Shown: piece by piece, positions 1-7,171 of the stretch
How the letters are laid out: the number at the start of each line of letters is the position of its first letter
Numbering within the stretch: position 1 is the first letter of the stretch
Virus record (IMG/VR): IMGVR_UViG_3300028615_000023
Coordinates: 1-64,000 of that record
From: a virus
Direction: 5' to 3' (one strand)
Length of the DNA stretch: 64,000 nucleotides
Position numbers and translations under genes: made by a program
The notes under the pieces: model-generated
Databases searched by the model: none
Told to the model about the DNA's origin: nothing
Seen by the model: only the letters and a program-made list of their open reading frames with translations

Positions 1-116
1 GTTTCTAAATCTGAGCGACTACCTAATAACTGAACTCCCGCGAAAGCCTTAGCGACCTTCGCGGGAGAAGCATTAGATAAGTCTCTATATGTTGGTTGCT
101 TCTTCTTAGCTGCCAT
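1..116 (-). CDS. N-terminus of an unknown protein, cut by the window edge
   Basis: An open frame starts with ATG at 116 and runs off the left edge (38 residues visible, beginning MAAKKKQPTYRDLSNA). A GTAGGTAA sequence upstream could act as a weak ribosome site. It follows the single-stranded DNA-binding protein gene with only 5 bases between, so it probably belongs to the same DNA-metabolism operon. Too little is visible to assign a family. Confidence 0.6.
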   Translation of the reverse strand, partial: MAAKKKQPTYRDLSNASPAKVAKAFAGVQLLGSRSDLE

Positions 117-121
117 AGAAA

Positions 122-1213
122 TTACCTACGAGTTTTCTTCTTAGCTGCTTTCTTAGCAGGAGCCCTCTTCTTAGCAGGAGCCCTCTTAGCCGGTGCCTTA
201 TTCTTAGATCCCGGCTTTCTTCCAGGCCGTTTCTTAGGTGCGGGCTCCTCTTCCTCATCTTCATACTCATCGTCTTCTTCCTCATCCTCAGACTCTTCTT
301 CTTCATCATCTTCCTCATCCTCAGACTCTTCTTCTTCATCATCTTCCTCATCATCATCTTCTTCGTCTCCCTCCTCTTCCTCATCATCATCTTCTTCGTC
401 TTCAGTTTCTTCTTCTTCGTCGTCTTCTTCCTCATCCTCTATATCATCATCTTCCTCCTCATCCTCAGGCTCTTCTTTCTTAGTTGTTTTCTTACCTCCC
501 TTTTTCTTCTTAGGTTCTTCATAATCTTCTTCGTCGTCTTCTTCTTCACTTTCAAAGTCATCACTCATGAACCTAACCATTTCCTTAAGTTCATCAGCCG
601 GTTTAGTATTATCTTTCACGACTGCCTCAAGGTCCTTAAGTTCCTTTTCCCACTTCTTATACGGAATAGGAACCCCACTCTTTGCAATGTTAGGTATGTG
701 TTCTGGATAATCACCATGCACAGAAGTTTTGATTCTTATATTACAACCGTTCTTTGGATCAGTGATATCAATACCTACGCTATCTCCATCCTCATCTTCG
801 TCATCATCTGCACCAAAGAGATAAGTTAGTTTCTCTAGCAATTTCTTGCCATAGGAAAGTACCTGAACGCCATCATCAGGCTTACGGCAATCAATAACAT
901 TGGATAGAAACTGTTCGGCTCTGTAAAACTTCTTACCTCGACTAACATCCTCTGGATCAGTAGAGTTAAAAAGTTTGTCACCAATTACACAAATAGGGCA
1001 ACGCTTTCCAAACGTATGTTTAGGGCATACAACCCGCGTCCTATTTATGAAGTGAGCATAAAACTTATAATAAAAAGGTCCATCTTCCTCAGGAGGAAGA
1101 AATCGAAGAATTGAAGAACGCTCTTTCGAGAGCGTATACTCATCTTCAAAACGATTCTTACCTCCACTTTTAAGATCATTCCTAACCGCATTCAAATCAG
1201 TTTTTCCAGCCAT
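122..1213 (-). CDS. gp32-like single-stranded DNA-binding protein with acidic and basic tails
   Basis: This 363-aa protein resembles the T4 gp32 family, which coats single-stranded DNA during replication and recombination. The zinc knuckle is visible as C63, H66, C72 and C75 (CPKHTFGKRCPIC), inside an N-terminal core of about 215 residues. Residues from about 215 to 325 are almost pure Glu/Asp, interrupted by a short Lys stretch near 235; such acidic tails recruit partner proteins in gp32. Unusually, the acidic tail is followed by about 37 residues rich in Lys, Arg, Pro and Ala, including an AT-hook-like RPGRKPGSK and histone H1-like KAPAK units. A good AAAGGAGTTAG site supports the start. 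The acidic part is internally repetitive (EDEEEDDEEEE units), so its length may vary between relatives. Confidence 0.8.
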   Translation of the reverse strand: MAGKTDLNAVRNDLKSGGKNRFEDEYTLSKERSSILRFLPPEEDGPFYYKFYAHFINRTRVVCPKHTFGKRCPICVIGDKLFNSTDPEDVSRGKKFYRAEQFLSNVIDCRKPDDGVQVLSYGKKLLEKLTYLFGADDDEDEDGDSVGIDITDPKNGCNIRIKTSVHGDYPEHIPNIAKSGVPIPYKKWEKELKDLEAVVKDNTKPADELKEMVRFMSDDFESEEEDDEEDYEEPKKKKGGKKTTKKEEPEDEEEDDDIEDEEEDDEEEETEDEEDDDEEEEGDEEDDDEEDDEEEESEDEEDDEEEESEDEEEDDEYEDEEEEPAPKKRPGRKPGSKNKAPAKRAPAKKRAPAKKAAKKKTRR

Positions 1214-1232
1214 TATATACTAACTCCTTTAC

Positions 1233-1778
1233 TTAGTCTTCAGTAATATCAATATCCAACTTACTACCTTTGATTCCATGCTTACGTATCACATTGAACA
1301 AATGCTCCTTCATTTCTACTCTATAGTTTGCACCCAAACCTATTAATGAATTCATCTTATGATCAAGAGCTTTATTAACTCCCTTGATTCGATCAACTAA
1401 GAACTGCGCATGCCTTATATCCTCCTTAATACTTATTATTGAACGTTGCCTAGCTATCCACGCTGAAACATCCGGTGCTGTGGGCTTGCCCGTATGTCCT
1501 GTACGATCACTATACCTCCGTGTATCCCAAAACTTCTTTCTTAATTGTGCCTCACGAACCTCAAGTTCATTTTCTTTCTTCTTGAGATATGCCTTAACTG
1601 CTGCTTCATGATTAGCAACGAACGCAGTTAATGATGCTTGTCTATTTAACTCGTCATTAATATCATCTCCAACATCTAGAATCTTATTTAGATCAATAAC
1701 ATTTTCACTAGTCGAAACCTTAGATGAATCGACTGGCACTATTCTAAGTGCTTTGTTCCGTCGCTCCTTCTCTGCCAT
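1233..1778 (-). CDS. Unknown coiled-coil-like protein beside ssb
   Basis: A 181-aa protein I do not recognise. The N-terminal 50 residues look disordered (MAEKERRNKALRIVPVDSS), and residues about 55 to 95 are highly charged and helical (KAYLKKKENELEVREAQLRKK), suggesting a coiled coil. There is no signal peptide or membrane segment. Its position directly upstream of the gp32-like gene, with 19 bases between, suggests a role in replication or recombination, for instance as a loader or mediator, but nothing in the sequence proves it. The 3' part of the upstream small membrane protein gene overlaps its start by 35 bases. Confidence 0.75.
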   Translation of the reverse strand: MAEKERRNKALRIVPVDSSKVSTSENVIDLNKILDVGDDINDELNRQASLTAFVANHEAAVKAYLKKKENELEVREAQLRKKFWDTRRYSDRTGHTGKPTAPDVSAWIARQRSIISIKEDIRHAQFLVDRIKGVNKALDHKMNSLIGLGANYRVEMKEHLFNVIRKHGIKGSKLDIDITED

Positions 1779-2001
1779 GATATTCTTTCAAATGATTATT
1801 ATATGTTCTTATCAATACATCAATCTTCGCATCAAACTTCCCTGTTCCATGATCATCCATATGTTCACGCAACCAATTATTAGTTTGCTCAATACCTTCA
1901 CGCCGACTATTCTGCACTCCCTTAATTACTCGCTCAGCTATCCAATATAATCCAACTAAAAAAACAAATAGCCATATGTAATCAGATATTATCTCGATCA
2001 T
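1744..2001 (-). CDS. Small single-pass membrane protein
   Basis: An 85-aa protein with one N-terminal hydrophobic helix (about residues 7 to 24, IWLFVFLVGLYWIAERV) and a charged cytoplasmic-type tail. I place the start at 2001 (MIEIISDY) because that ATG overlaps the TGA of the upstream zinc-ribbon ORF as ATGA, and a GAGGAG lies upstream; an in-frame ATG at 2025 lies inside the upstream gene. Function unknown. A single membrane helix alone does not make it a holin. Confidence 0.65.
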   Translation of the reverse strand: MIEIISDYIWLFVFLVGLYWIAERVIKGVQNSRREGIEQTNNWLREHMDDHGTGKFDAKIDVLIRTYNNHLKEYHGREGATEQST

Positions 2002-2108
2002 ACGGTTAGCATCTCCTCGATACACCTACGGCAATGAATACGTTCCTTATTTGTAGTCTTGAATCTCTTTTCACAACGAGGGCATTTCTTATTTACTGGT
2101 TTTTGCAT
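1998..2108 (-). CDS. 36-aa zinc-ribbon protein
   Basis: A very short gene with two CxxC-type pairs: CPRC near residue 9 and HCRRC near residue 27, with basic residues between (MQKPVNKKCPRCEKRF). This is a typical minimal zinc ribbon. Its start overlaps the end of the DUF6283-like gene and its TGA overlaps the ATG of the membrane protein, so it is probably translated by coupling. Function unknown; nucleic-acid or protein binding is likely from the fold. Confidence 0.6.
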   Translation of the reverse strand: MQKPVNKKCPRCEKRFKTTNKERIHCRRCIEEMLTV

Positions 2109-2496
2109 TCTTTAAAACCTCCTTACATTCCATATGATGTTCTACAAACTCTTCCAAAGAATTAAAAACGGGAGCATCCATATCTAACTTAGTATGATCA
2201 TACAAACCTAATCGTTCAGCTATACGCATCATTTGATTAGGTCGTTCGATCTTTTCAAGCAGTATCATAGCTCCCGCACAATGTTGTTCCTTACCAGTCT
2301 CTTTCAACGGAGGTGTTTCATATTCATCCTCATCATAATCTTCTTCGTACTCTGTAGTTTCGTGACATAAGAATGTTTTATCGTTCTTAAGTGAATCAGC
2401 AATTTCAGCAGAGAAAGTTTTTAACCATCCTTTTAAACAGTCAGTTCTGAACGGGCATAATTCACACGGTCTTATCAACGTAAACTTAATAGACAT
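2089..2496 (-). CDS. DUF6283-like Cys-rich protein
   Basis: A 135-aa protein starting MSIKFTLIRPCELCPFRTDC. The CxxCPFRxDC opening, a later FLCHE and HCAGAMI are features I associate with DUF6283 proteins, which occur in phages and actinobacteria and have no assigned biochemical role. The cysteines and histidines probably bind a metal. An acidic loop (EYEEDYDEDEYE) lies near residue 50. It is the first gene after the conserved-spacer promoter at 2511-2539, with the GGAG ribosome site starting almost at the predicted transcription start. Confidence 0.65.
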   Translation of the reverse strand: MSIKFTLIRPCELCPFRTDCLKGWLKTFSAEIADSLKNDKTFLCHETTEYEEDYDEDEYETPPLKETGKEQHCAGAMILLEKIERPNQMMRIAERLGLYDHTKLDMDAPVFNSLEEFVEHHMECKEVLKNAKTSK

Positions 2497-2510
2497 TTAT
2501 CTCCTACACT

Positions 2511-2539
2511 ATTCTATAATGCTTTTCGGTTATGTATAA
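2511..2539 (-). promoter_or_regulatory. Conserved-spacer promoter 1
   Basis: On the minus strand: TTATAC (2539-2534), a 17-base spacer ATAACCGAAAAGCATTA, and TAGAAT (2516-2511). The spacer is nearly identical to that of three other sites in the window. Transcription would start near 2504, just upstream of the GGAG of the 2089-2496 gene. Confidence 0.6.
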
Positions 2540-2550
2540 ACATTCAATTT

Positions 2551-5361
2551 CTAAGACGCATCGGCATAATACTCCGGTGGCTGTTCGAAATCCTTAGTTA
2601 AGAACTTATATAATGCCTTTGGCCGCTTCATATACTTCTTAACAAAGTCATCATCAACTTCTATGTTACTGCCCATATGCCTACCTATCTTTCCTTCAAC
2701 CTCGAACTTAATAACACGCAAGCTCTTAGTTGTTATAGACTCCATGATATTCTTTACCTTCACATAGAATTCCATAGCTTGTTCAACCGGCACTTCGTAA
2801 GACAATGAGTCATGCACCTCCTGTATTATCTTGACTTGTTTATATTCACTCTTAATAAGTTCATACGTTCGACGTGCAGCAAGATAAGTAACATCTGAAG
2901 CAGTTCCCTGGATAGGAGTATTTCTAGCTTGTCGCAATGCATGAGATTGTATCTTCCTATCACTAGAGTATACGTCTTCTAAGTAACGCCTACGACCGAA
3001 ATCAGTTTCAGCGTAACCGTTATCCTCTGCGAACTCCTCAAACGTATCGAACATATTTTCGAGTCCAGTGAACTGACTTAGTATTTCATCCATGCATCGG
3101 GCCGACTCATCAAAAGGTATCTCAGCTTCCTTTGATATCTTATCAGGACCGCCACCGAATAAGATAACCCACCAAACAGTCTTAGCAATCGAACGATACT
3201 CTTTATACTTCTTATACAATTTATTAAGCTTCGGGTCCTTATCTCTCTCTTCCTTACTACTTTTGTAAACATTCATCATCTGATCATAAGGAATGCTGTA
3301 AGCTATGCATGCCGCATAACAGTGAATATCCTTACCATCACGAATGATCTCTAATAACAATCTATCGCCGGACTTAATTGCAGCTATCCTAACTTCCAGG
3401 TTCCTATAGTCAAACATCAAAAGCACATTACCGTCTTCTGCTTTTACCATGCGCTTAATAATAGGAACACGCGCCCAATTCTGAGGATTAGGGTCGTTAC
3501 CTGCACGTCTAAATGTTTCAGTTCCATTCAATAAATAAGTTGAATGGATACGACCATCCAGCCCGATGTACTTTTGCGCACCTCTAGCATATCGAGATAG
3601 ATAGGTTGAATCCTTTTTGAAAGATTGCAATCTCTTAACAAAATCCCTCTGCTTATCTGTTAGTGGAGCATAAGAAACTAAACCACTGAGAAAGTCAGAG
3701 TTAGTAGTTAAGTTTCCTTTGTCTGTTGTGAACTCGATTGAAGTTAAAAACGTCGGCCATTTAAGTCTTCGAGAAACACCATGAACATCAGCATATCTAT
3801 TGAATGGATATCTCTTACGCTCTCTTGCTGGATCAAAGTCAATAAGCATGCGTAAAGCGTTACCAGCTTGAGGTGCAGAATTAAAATTAACTACTCCAGT
3901 CTTCTTACTAGCTACTGCCTCCTTAATATGTTTAGGTAACAGCTTGCTTAATTCCTTCGAACCTTCCTCCATTCTCCGTTCATAATACTTAACAAGACTT
4001 TTTCTATACTCCTCATCAACCGCATAGCCATTGGATTCCATCTCACAATAGGGATAGACACCGGGCATAACGTGTTTACCAAAGAACTTAAATAGCTTTC
4101 GCTCCTGAAGTGTAGGCTTAAGTTTAAAGAACGTTCGATATGTACATACAGAATCAGCAGCACCATAACGACCCACTACATCAAGATCAATCTTAGTATA
4201 ATCTCTGTTCTTCGGCTCTATACCTCGCTCATTAAACCACTTCTCTAGCTGAAGTTCATAACCTCCCATGTTTACGAGCCATGCCAAATGCTTAAGAGAA
4301 TGAATCCCCTTAGCACTATCAATATTATGAGACATAAGCATCGTATCAGCATAGGGATTTAATAACTCAACACCTAGAACGCCAACAAACCAGTTACGTT
4401 CAAACTGAAAATGATGTGATATCTTCCTAAGCTTAATTTTTGCAAACCATCTTAAGAAGTCTATAACCTCGGCATACGTGTCTGGATCATCCTCCCATAC
4501 TTGCGGGTCTTGATGATCTACCGGAAGGTAAACACCATAATCGTTACTCCACGAAAAAGAAATCCCACCTATTAACGGAGGAACTTCTTTCATCTTCTGA
4601 GGTATCTGAGCTTTATCACTGCTAGGGTCGGAGTTAGTTTCAAAGTCGTGAGCTATATGAGTATCTGAAGGAAGGGATTGAATTGTCTTTTTAAGTTTTA
4701 GGAATTGCTTTCGAGTCTTAATAACTTCTAATTCTATGTCTGCAAGCGGATCAACATTAGTATTTTCGTTCTTTATGAATTCACCAAAGTTAAGAAACGC
4801 TTGCTCTATGCGCTTCATAGCTTCGGGCTGTCTTAGTCCGTAGGCTGGATGGATAATAGGCATATAAAACCTGCCATCTCTTTGAATGATGCTACCGTTA
4901 TCCTTTGTTATGCTAGCACCTCTACCGATAACAGATTTCTCAGCAGGACCACCAAACAGCACAACATATTTAGGATTAACTGCTTCGATTTCCTCATCTA
5001 AATAAGGCTTACACGTCTTAACTTCTGCGTCTGTTATCTTACCATCATACCCCTTAAAGCATTTTGTCGCATTAGTAATATATACGTCCTTACGTTCTAT
5101 TCCTATCTTATCTAGAAGCTTCTGAACTACTTTACCGGAAGGCGCATTAGGGTTGAACAGTATTCCAGTTTGATCTTCAATATCTCCAGGTCCTTCACCT
5201 ATGATCATTAACCTAGGTTTATACGGACCCCTCCCCCATATTGGCCGTTGCGCTGTCTTATGTAACGGACATAACGTACAGTTCTTAACAACGTTGATAC
5301 CTTCCGGCCTTATCCTTTTCTTTCTAAGTGCTTCTCTTGTTTCCCTGAATTGTGATTTCAT
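2551..5361 (-). CDS. DNA polymerase I family replicative polymerase with N-terminal uracil-DNA glycosylase
   Basis: A 936-aa fusion. Residues 1 to about 195 look like an iron-sulphur family 4/5 uracil-DNA glycosylase: C28, C31, C101 and C117 fit cluster ligands, with motifs GEGPGD (55-60) and HPAY (171-174). Residues from about 230 form a 3'-5' exonuclease with DFE (D239, E241), a HHFQFERN motif and the YxxxD-type motif GRYGAADS. The C-terminal half is a family A polymerase: motif A DYRNLEVR near 650, motif B KTVWWVILFGGG near 727 and motif C EVHDS near 850, where the usual VHDE has Ser instead of Glu. It should copy phage DNA with proofreading; the glycosylase may remove uracil as synthesis proceeds. 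It is almost certainly the replicative polymerase, as no other is present. Confidence 0.93.
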   Translation of the reverse strand: MKSQFRETREALRKKRIRPEGINVVKNCTLCPLHKTAQRPIWGRGPYKPRLMIIGEGPGDIEDQTGILFNPNAPSGKVVQKLLDKIGIERKDVYITNATKCFKGYDGKITDAEVKTCKPYLDEEIEAVNPKYVVLFGGPAEKSVIGRGASITKDNGSIIQRDGRFYMPIIHPAYGLRQPEAMKRIEQAFLNFGEFIKNENTNVDPLADIELEVIKTRKQFLKLKKTIQSLPSDTHIAHDFETNSDPSSDKAQIPQKMKEVPPLIGGISFSWSNDYGVYLPVDHQDPQVWEDDPDTYAEVIDFLRWFAKIKLRKISHHFQFERNWFVGVLGVELLNPYADTMLMSHNIDSAKGIHSLKHLAWLVNMGGYELQLEKWFNERGIEPKNRDYTKIDLDVVGRYGAADSVCTYRTFFKLKPTLQERKLFKFFGKHVMPGVYPYCEMESNGYAVDEEYRKSLVKYYERRMEEGSKELSKLLPKHIKEAVASKKTGVVNFNSAPQAGNALRMLIDFDPARERKRYPFNRYADVHGVSRRLKWPTFLTSIEFTTDKGNLTTNSDFLSGLVSYAPLTDKQRDFVKRLQSFKKDSTYLSRYARGAQKYIGLDGRIHSTYLLNGTETFRRAGNDPNPQNWARVPIIKRMVKAEDGNVLLMFDYRNLEVRIAAIKSGDRLLLEIIRDGKDIHCYAACIAYSIPYDQMMNVYKSSKEERDKDPKLNKLYKKYKEYRSIAKTVWWVILFGGGPDKISKEAEIPFDESARCMDEILSQFTGLENMFDTFEEFAEDNGYAETDFGRRRYLEDVYSSDRKIQSHALRQARNTPIQGTASDVTYLAARRTYELIKSEYKQVKIIQEVHDSLSYEVPVEQAMEFYVKVKNIMESITTKSLRVIKFEVEGKIGRHMGSNIEVDDDFVKKYMKRPKALYKFLTKDFEQPPEYYADAS

Positions 5362-5371
5362 ATGTCAAACC

Positions 5372-5608
5372 TCAATCGCCTTCATCCTCCTCTGGAAAGT
5401 AAAAATAACATCTAGAAAAACTGTGAAACACGGACAGTGCTTTATCCGATGTACTAAACCTAATTGGTTTATAATCATTATCTTTGTAGTTCATAACAAA
5501 TGGTTGAACTGGTTTATACTCCTCAGGCACCGGCGATTCATCAGGTTGAGGAGAAGTATCATACAATACTACATTGCTCCATTGACTTCTAGCTAATAAT
5601 TTCGCCAT
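5372..5608 (-). CDS. Unknown 78-aa protein upstream of polymerase
   Basis: A small soluble protein (MAKLLARSQWSNVVLYD, ending FPEEDEGD) without recognised motifs. It lies 10 bases upstream of the polymerase gene and downstream of paired TATA palindromes, so it may be co-regulated with the polymerase. Its ATG overlaps a 16-codon ORF that has the better ribosome site, which suggests translational coupling. Function unknown. Confidence 0.6.
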   Translation of the reverse strand: MAKLLARSQWSNVVLYDTSPQPDESPVPEEYKPVQPFVMNYKDNDYKPIRFSTSDKALSVFHSFSRCYFYFPEEDEGD

Positions 5609-5643
5609 TTACATACCTCGCTACATTGATAAACATATTTCAT
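5593..5643 (-). CDS. Possible 16-aa leader peptide
   Basis: ATG at 5643 follows a canonical AGGAGTTAATA ribosome site, the commonest type in this genome, and encodes MKYVYQCSEVCKWRNY before TAG. It overlaps the start of the 78-aa gene in another frame. The strong ribosome site argues for translation. It may act as a leader that couples or tunes translation of the next gene. Confidence 0.4.
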   Translation of the reverse strand: MKYVYQCSEVCKWRNY

Positions 5644-5659
5644 TATTAACTCCTGAGTC

Positions 5660-5673
5660 TGGTATATATACCA
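5660..5673. promoter_or_regulatory. TATA palindrome, operator-like copy 1
   Basis: Perfect dyad TGGTATATATACCA, matching the core of a second copy at 5706-5721. The pair flanks a terminator-like hairpin between the RlaP gene and the genes leading to the polymerase. Likely a repressor site; the protein that binds it is unknown. Confidence 0.5.
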
Positions 5674-5678
5674 AACGT

Positions 5679-5703
5679 AAAAAGCCCGAATTTTGCAGGG
5701 TTT
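5679..5703 (-). terminator. Weak rho-independent terminator after the RlaP gene
   Basis: On the minus strand, AAACCC and GGG(C)TTT form a short stem with one bulge, followed by TTTTT. The stem is short, so termination may be partial. Confidence 0.4.
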
Positions 5704-5705
5704 CG

Positions 5706-5721
5706 TTGGTATATATACCAA
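5706..5721. promoter_or_regulatory. TATA palindrome, operator-like copy 2
   Basis: Perfect 16-bp dyad TTGGTATATATACCAA, centred 47 bp from the first copy. It lies immediately after the stop codon of the RlaP-type gene. Confidence 0.5.
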
Positions 5722-5722
5722 A

Positions 5723-6520
5723 TCATAATTTGAACCACTCTGAAAGAATACGAATGCAAAGCTCATTAATAGCATCTGTGTTTGGATACTTTGACAAGTT
5801 ACTATCAAAGGCAGCATCTTCGATTTCTAGAAAAAGCTTATCAGCATGATTCTTTACTTCCACTAAGGACCATTCCCCATTCTTAATTGCAATCAACTCA
5901 TCAGCATCATGCTCTCTGAATACGTTTAACTTCTTATCTCTTAGAAACTCAATGCCCATACGGAGCAATCGAATCAGGTGAGAAGCGTTCTTAGTATCAT
6001 AACCAAACTTACGGACTAGTTCCTTGCGCTTCTCCCCCATATAACCTTTGAACTCAGTCCGTTCCATCTTCTTAAGTTGATTGTAAGCATAACCCAAGAT
6101 TGCTTGATAGCCGCTCATGCTAATGAATAGATCACGATTGTTAATAAGCTCCTGACCTAATGGATGAACAATCAAATAATGTTCATCTCTCAACCACAGC
6201 AAGCTCATAACGTTTGGATTGAATCCAATGGCCAACCTTACGAACTTAAGAAACTCGTACGTTACTGCGTCCCATTCATCAACGAACTTTTCATATTGAT
6301 CAAACCTAATGCCTGGAAAGTATCTCGTCGAAAAGTAATTGCCGATATCACCGATAGCCACACCTAACAAATCTTTATCATCAATCGAGTTCGGATCATC
6401 ATTAGGACGGTAAGTCCCATGAGATATAGAACCGCGATATCCTAACAAGATAGTTTGATCATGAATGATACCACGCTCTTTCAACATATTAATAGTTTCA
6501 TCCTTATTCATTATCATCAT
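5723..6520 (-). CDS. RlaP-type nucleotidyltransferase (polymerase beta superfamily)
   Basis: A 265-aa protein with the nucleotidyltransferase core LLGYRGSISHGTY near residue 20, followed by DDKDLLGV near residue 48. The GSxSHGT and DxD-like features match the RNA repair pathway DNA polymerase beta family (RlaP, PF10127). Members are predicted to add nucleotides to RNA ends, and some occur in phages, where they may repair tRNAs cleaved by host defence; that role is inferred for this copy. The rest is helical. The ribosome site GGAG precedes a cluster of ATGs (6520, 6517, 6511); 6511 (MNKDETINM) has 10-base spacing, so the exact start is uncertain. It overlaps the upstream gene. Confidence 0.75.
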   Translation of the reverse strand: MMIMNKDETINMLKERGIIHDQTILLGYRGSISHGTYRPNDDPNSIDDKDLLGVAIGDIGNYFSTRYFPGIRFDQYEKFVDEWDAVTYEFLKFVRLAIGFNPNVMSLLWLRDEHYLIVHPLGQELINNRDLFISMSGYQAILGYAYNQLKKMERTEFKGYMGEKRKELVRKFGYDTKNASHLIRLLRMGIEFLRDKKLNVFREHDADELIAIKNGEWSLVEVKNHADKLFLEIEDAAFDSNLSKYPNTDAINELCIRILSEWFKL

Positions 6521-6719
6521 TCTCCAAAATAGTAACTAAGGCTTTCAAGCCTGTTATCTGACTTCCCTCAGGCTTGAACCTATCAATAGCAACATCAACA
6601 ATAACATCAACATTACCATAACACTCATCAGCTTTAAGCTTGTTATTCCTAAGCGCAGCATCAACCAATGCGTTATGAACTTCCTCCTCAGTAAACTCAA
6701 CTATTATTTTTCGCTTCAT
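6504..6719 (-). CDS. Unknown 71-aa protein
   Basis: A small alpha/beta-looking protein beginning MKRKIIVEFTEEEVHNAL. No known motif. It is the first gene behind the conserved-spacer promoter at 6738-6766 and overlaps the RlaP-type gene, suggesting they are made together. Confidence 0.65.
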   Translation of the reverse strand: MKRKIIVEFTEEEVHNALVDAALRNNKLKADECYGNVDVIVDVAIDRFKPEGSQITGLKALVTILENDDNE

Positions 6720-6737
6720 AGTTTTCTCACCCTCACA

Positions 6738-6766
6738 ATTCAGTAATGCTTTCCGGTCAGAGTCAA
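6738..6766 (-). promoter_or_regulatory. Conserved-spacer promoter 2
   Basis: Minus strand TTGACT (6766-6761), a 17-base spacer CTGACCGGAAAGCATTA, and CTGAAT (6743-6738). It shares ACCGnAAAGCATTA with three other promoters. The 5' leader to the 6719 start is short and contains GGTGAG. Confidence 0.55.
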
Positions 6767-6805
6767 ATTTAAAGAAAGAAAGGACACAAAGAAAGAAAGA
6801 AGATA

Positions 6806-6962
6806 GGAACTCCCTACGGGAGTTCCTTAGGGCGAAGCCCTAAAGAAAAGAAAAACACGATCCCTATATACTACGTATATAGGTATCTGTAAAAAGAAAG
6901 TGCTCAGTTATTAACATTCCATTCCTTCGGAAGCAACTACGCTGCGCTCGCCTACGGCGAGC
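6806..6962. repeat. Cluster of four compact hairpins, three with a TAC/GTA triloop
   Basis: Four perfect stem-loops in a gene-free stretch: 6806-6826 (9-bp stem, loop TAC), 6827-6843 (7-bp stem, loop GAA), 6863-6883 (9-bp stem, loop TAC) and 6946-6962 (7-bp stem, loop TAC). The stems differ but three loops are identical. On the minus strand the 6806-6826 hairpin is followed by a pyrimidine-rich TATCTTCTTTCTTTC run, so it may terminate transcription. The rest of 6767-6973 has no open frame I would call. Confidence 0.6.
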
Positions 6963-6973
6963 TTGCTGCGTTG

Positions 6974-7162
6974 CTAATGCTTTTTTAAGTCTACTGAAAG
7001 ATTATTAACTAGATCAGCAATAGCTTCTCGATAAGCCATCTTCAGAGCATCACGTCTACATTCACGGCAACCTCTACGTTTATATCCACTGCCATGCTCG
7101 CATCTTGCTTTATCATCTTCTAACCATGCTTCAGATTGTAGTTGTAGCTTTGGTATAAACAT
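6974..7162 (-). CDS. 62-aa Cys/His protein
   Basis: A short protein with a compact metal-site candidate CEHGSGYKRRGCREC near residues 21 to 35, followed by a helical tail (MAYREAIADLVNNL). The start has the common TAGGAGTTAATA site. It sits 9 bases after the sigma-like gene. Function unknown. Confidence 0.6.
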   Translation of the reverse strand: MFIPKLQLQSEAWLEDDKARCEHGSGYKRRGCRECRRDALKMAYREAIADLVNNLSVDLKKH

Positions 7163-7171
7163 TATTAACTC

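Noticed and set aside
96-524. Plus-strand Ser-rich open frame
   Set aside because: It is the antisense shadow of the Glu/Asp repeat tail of the ssDNA-binding protein; no ribosome site.
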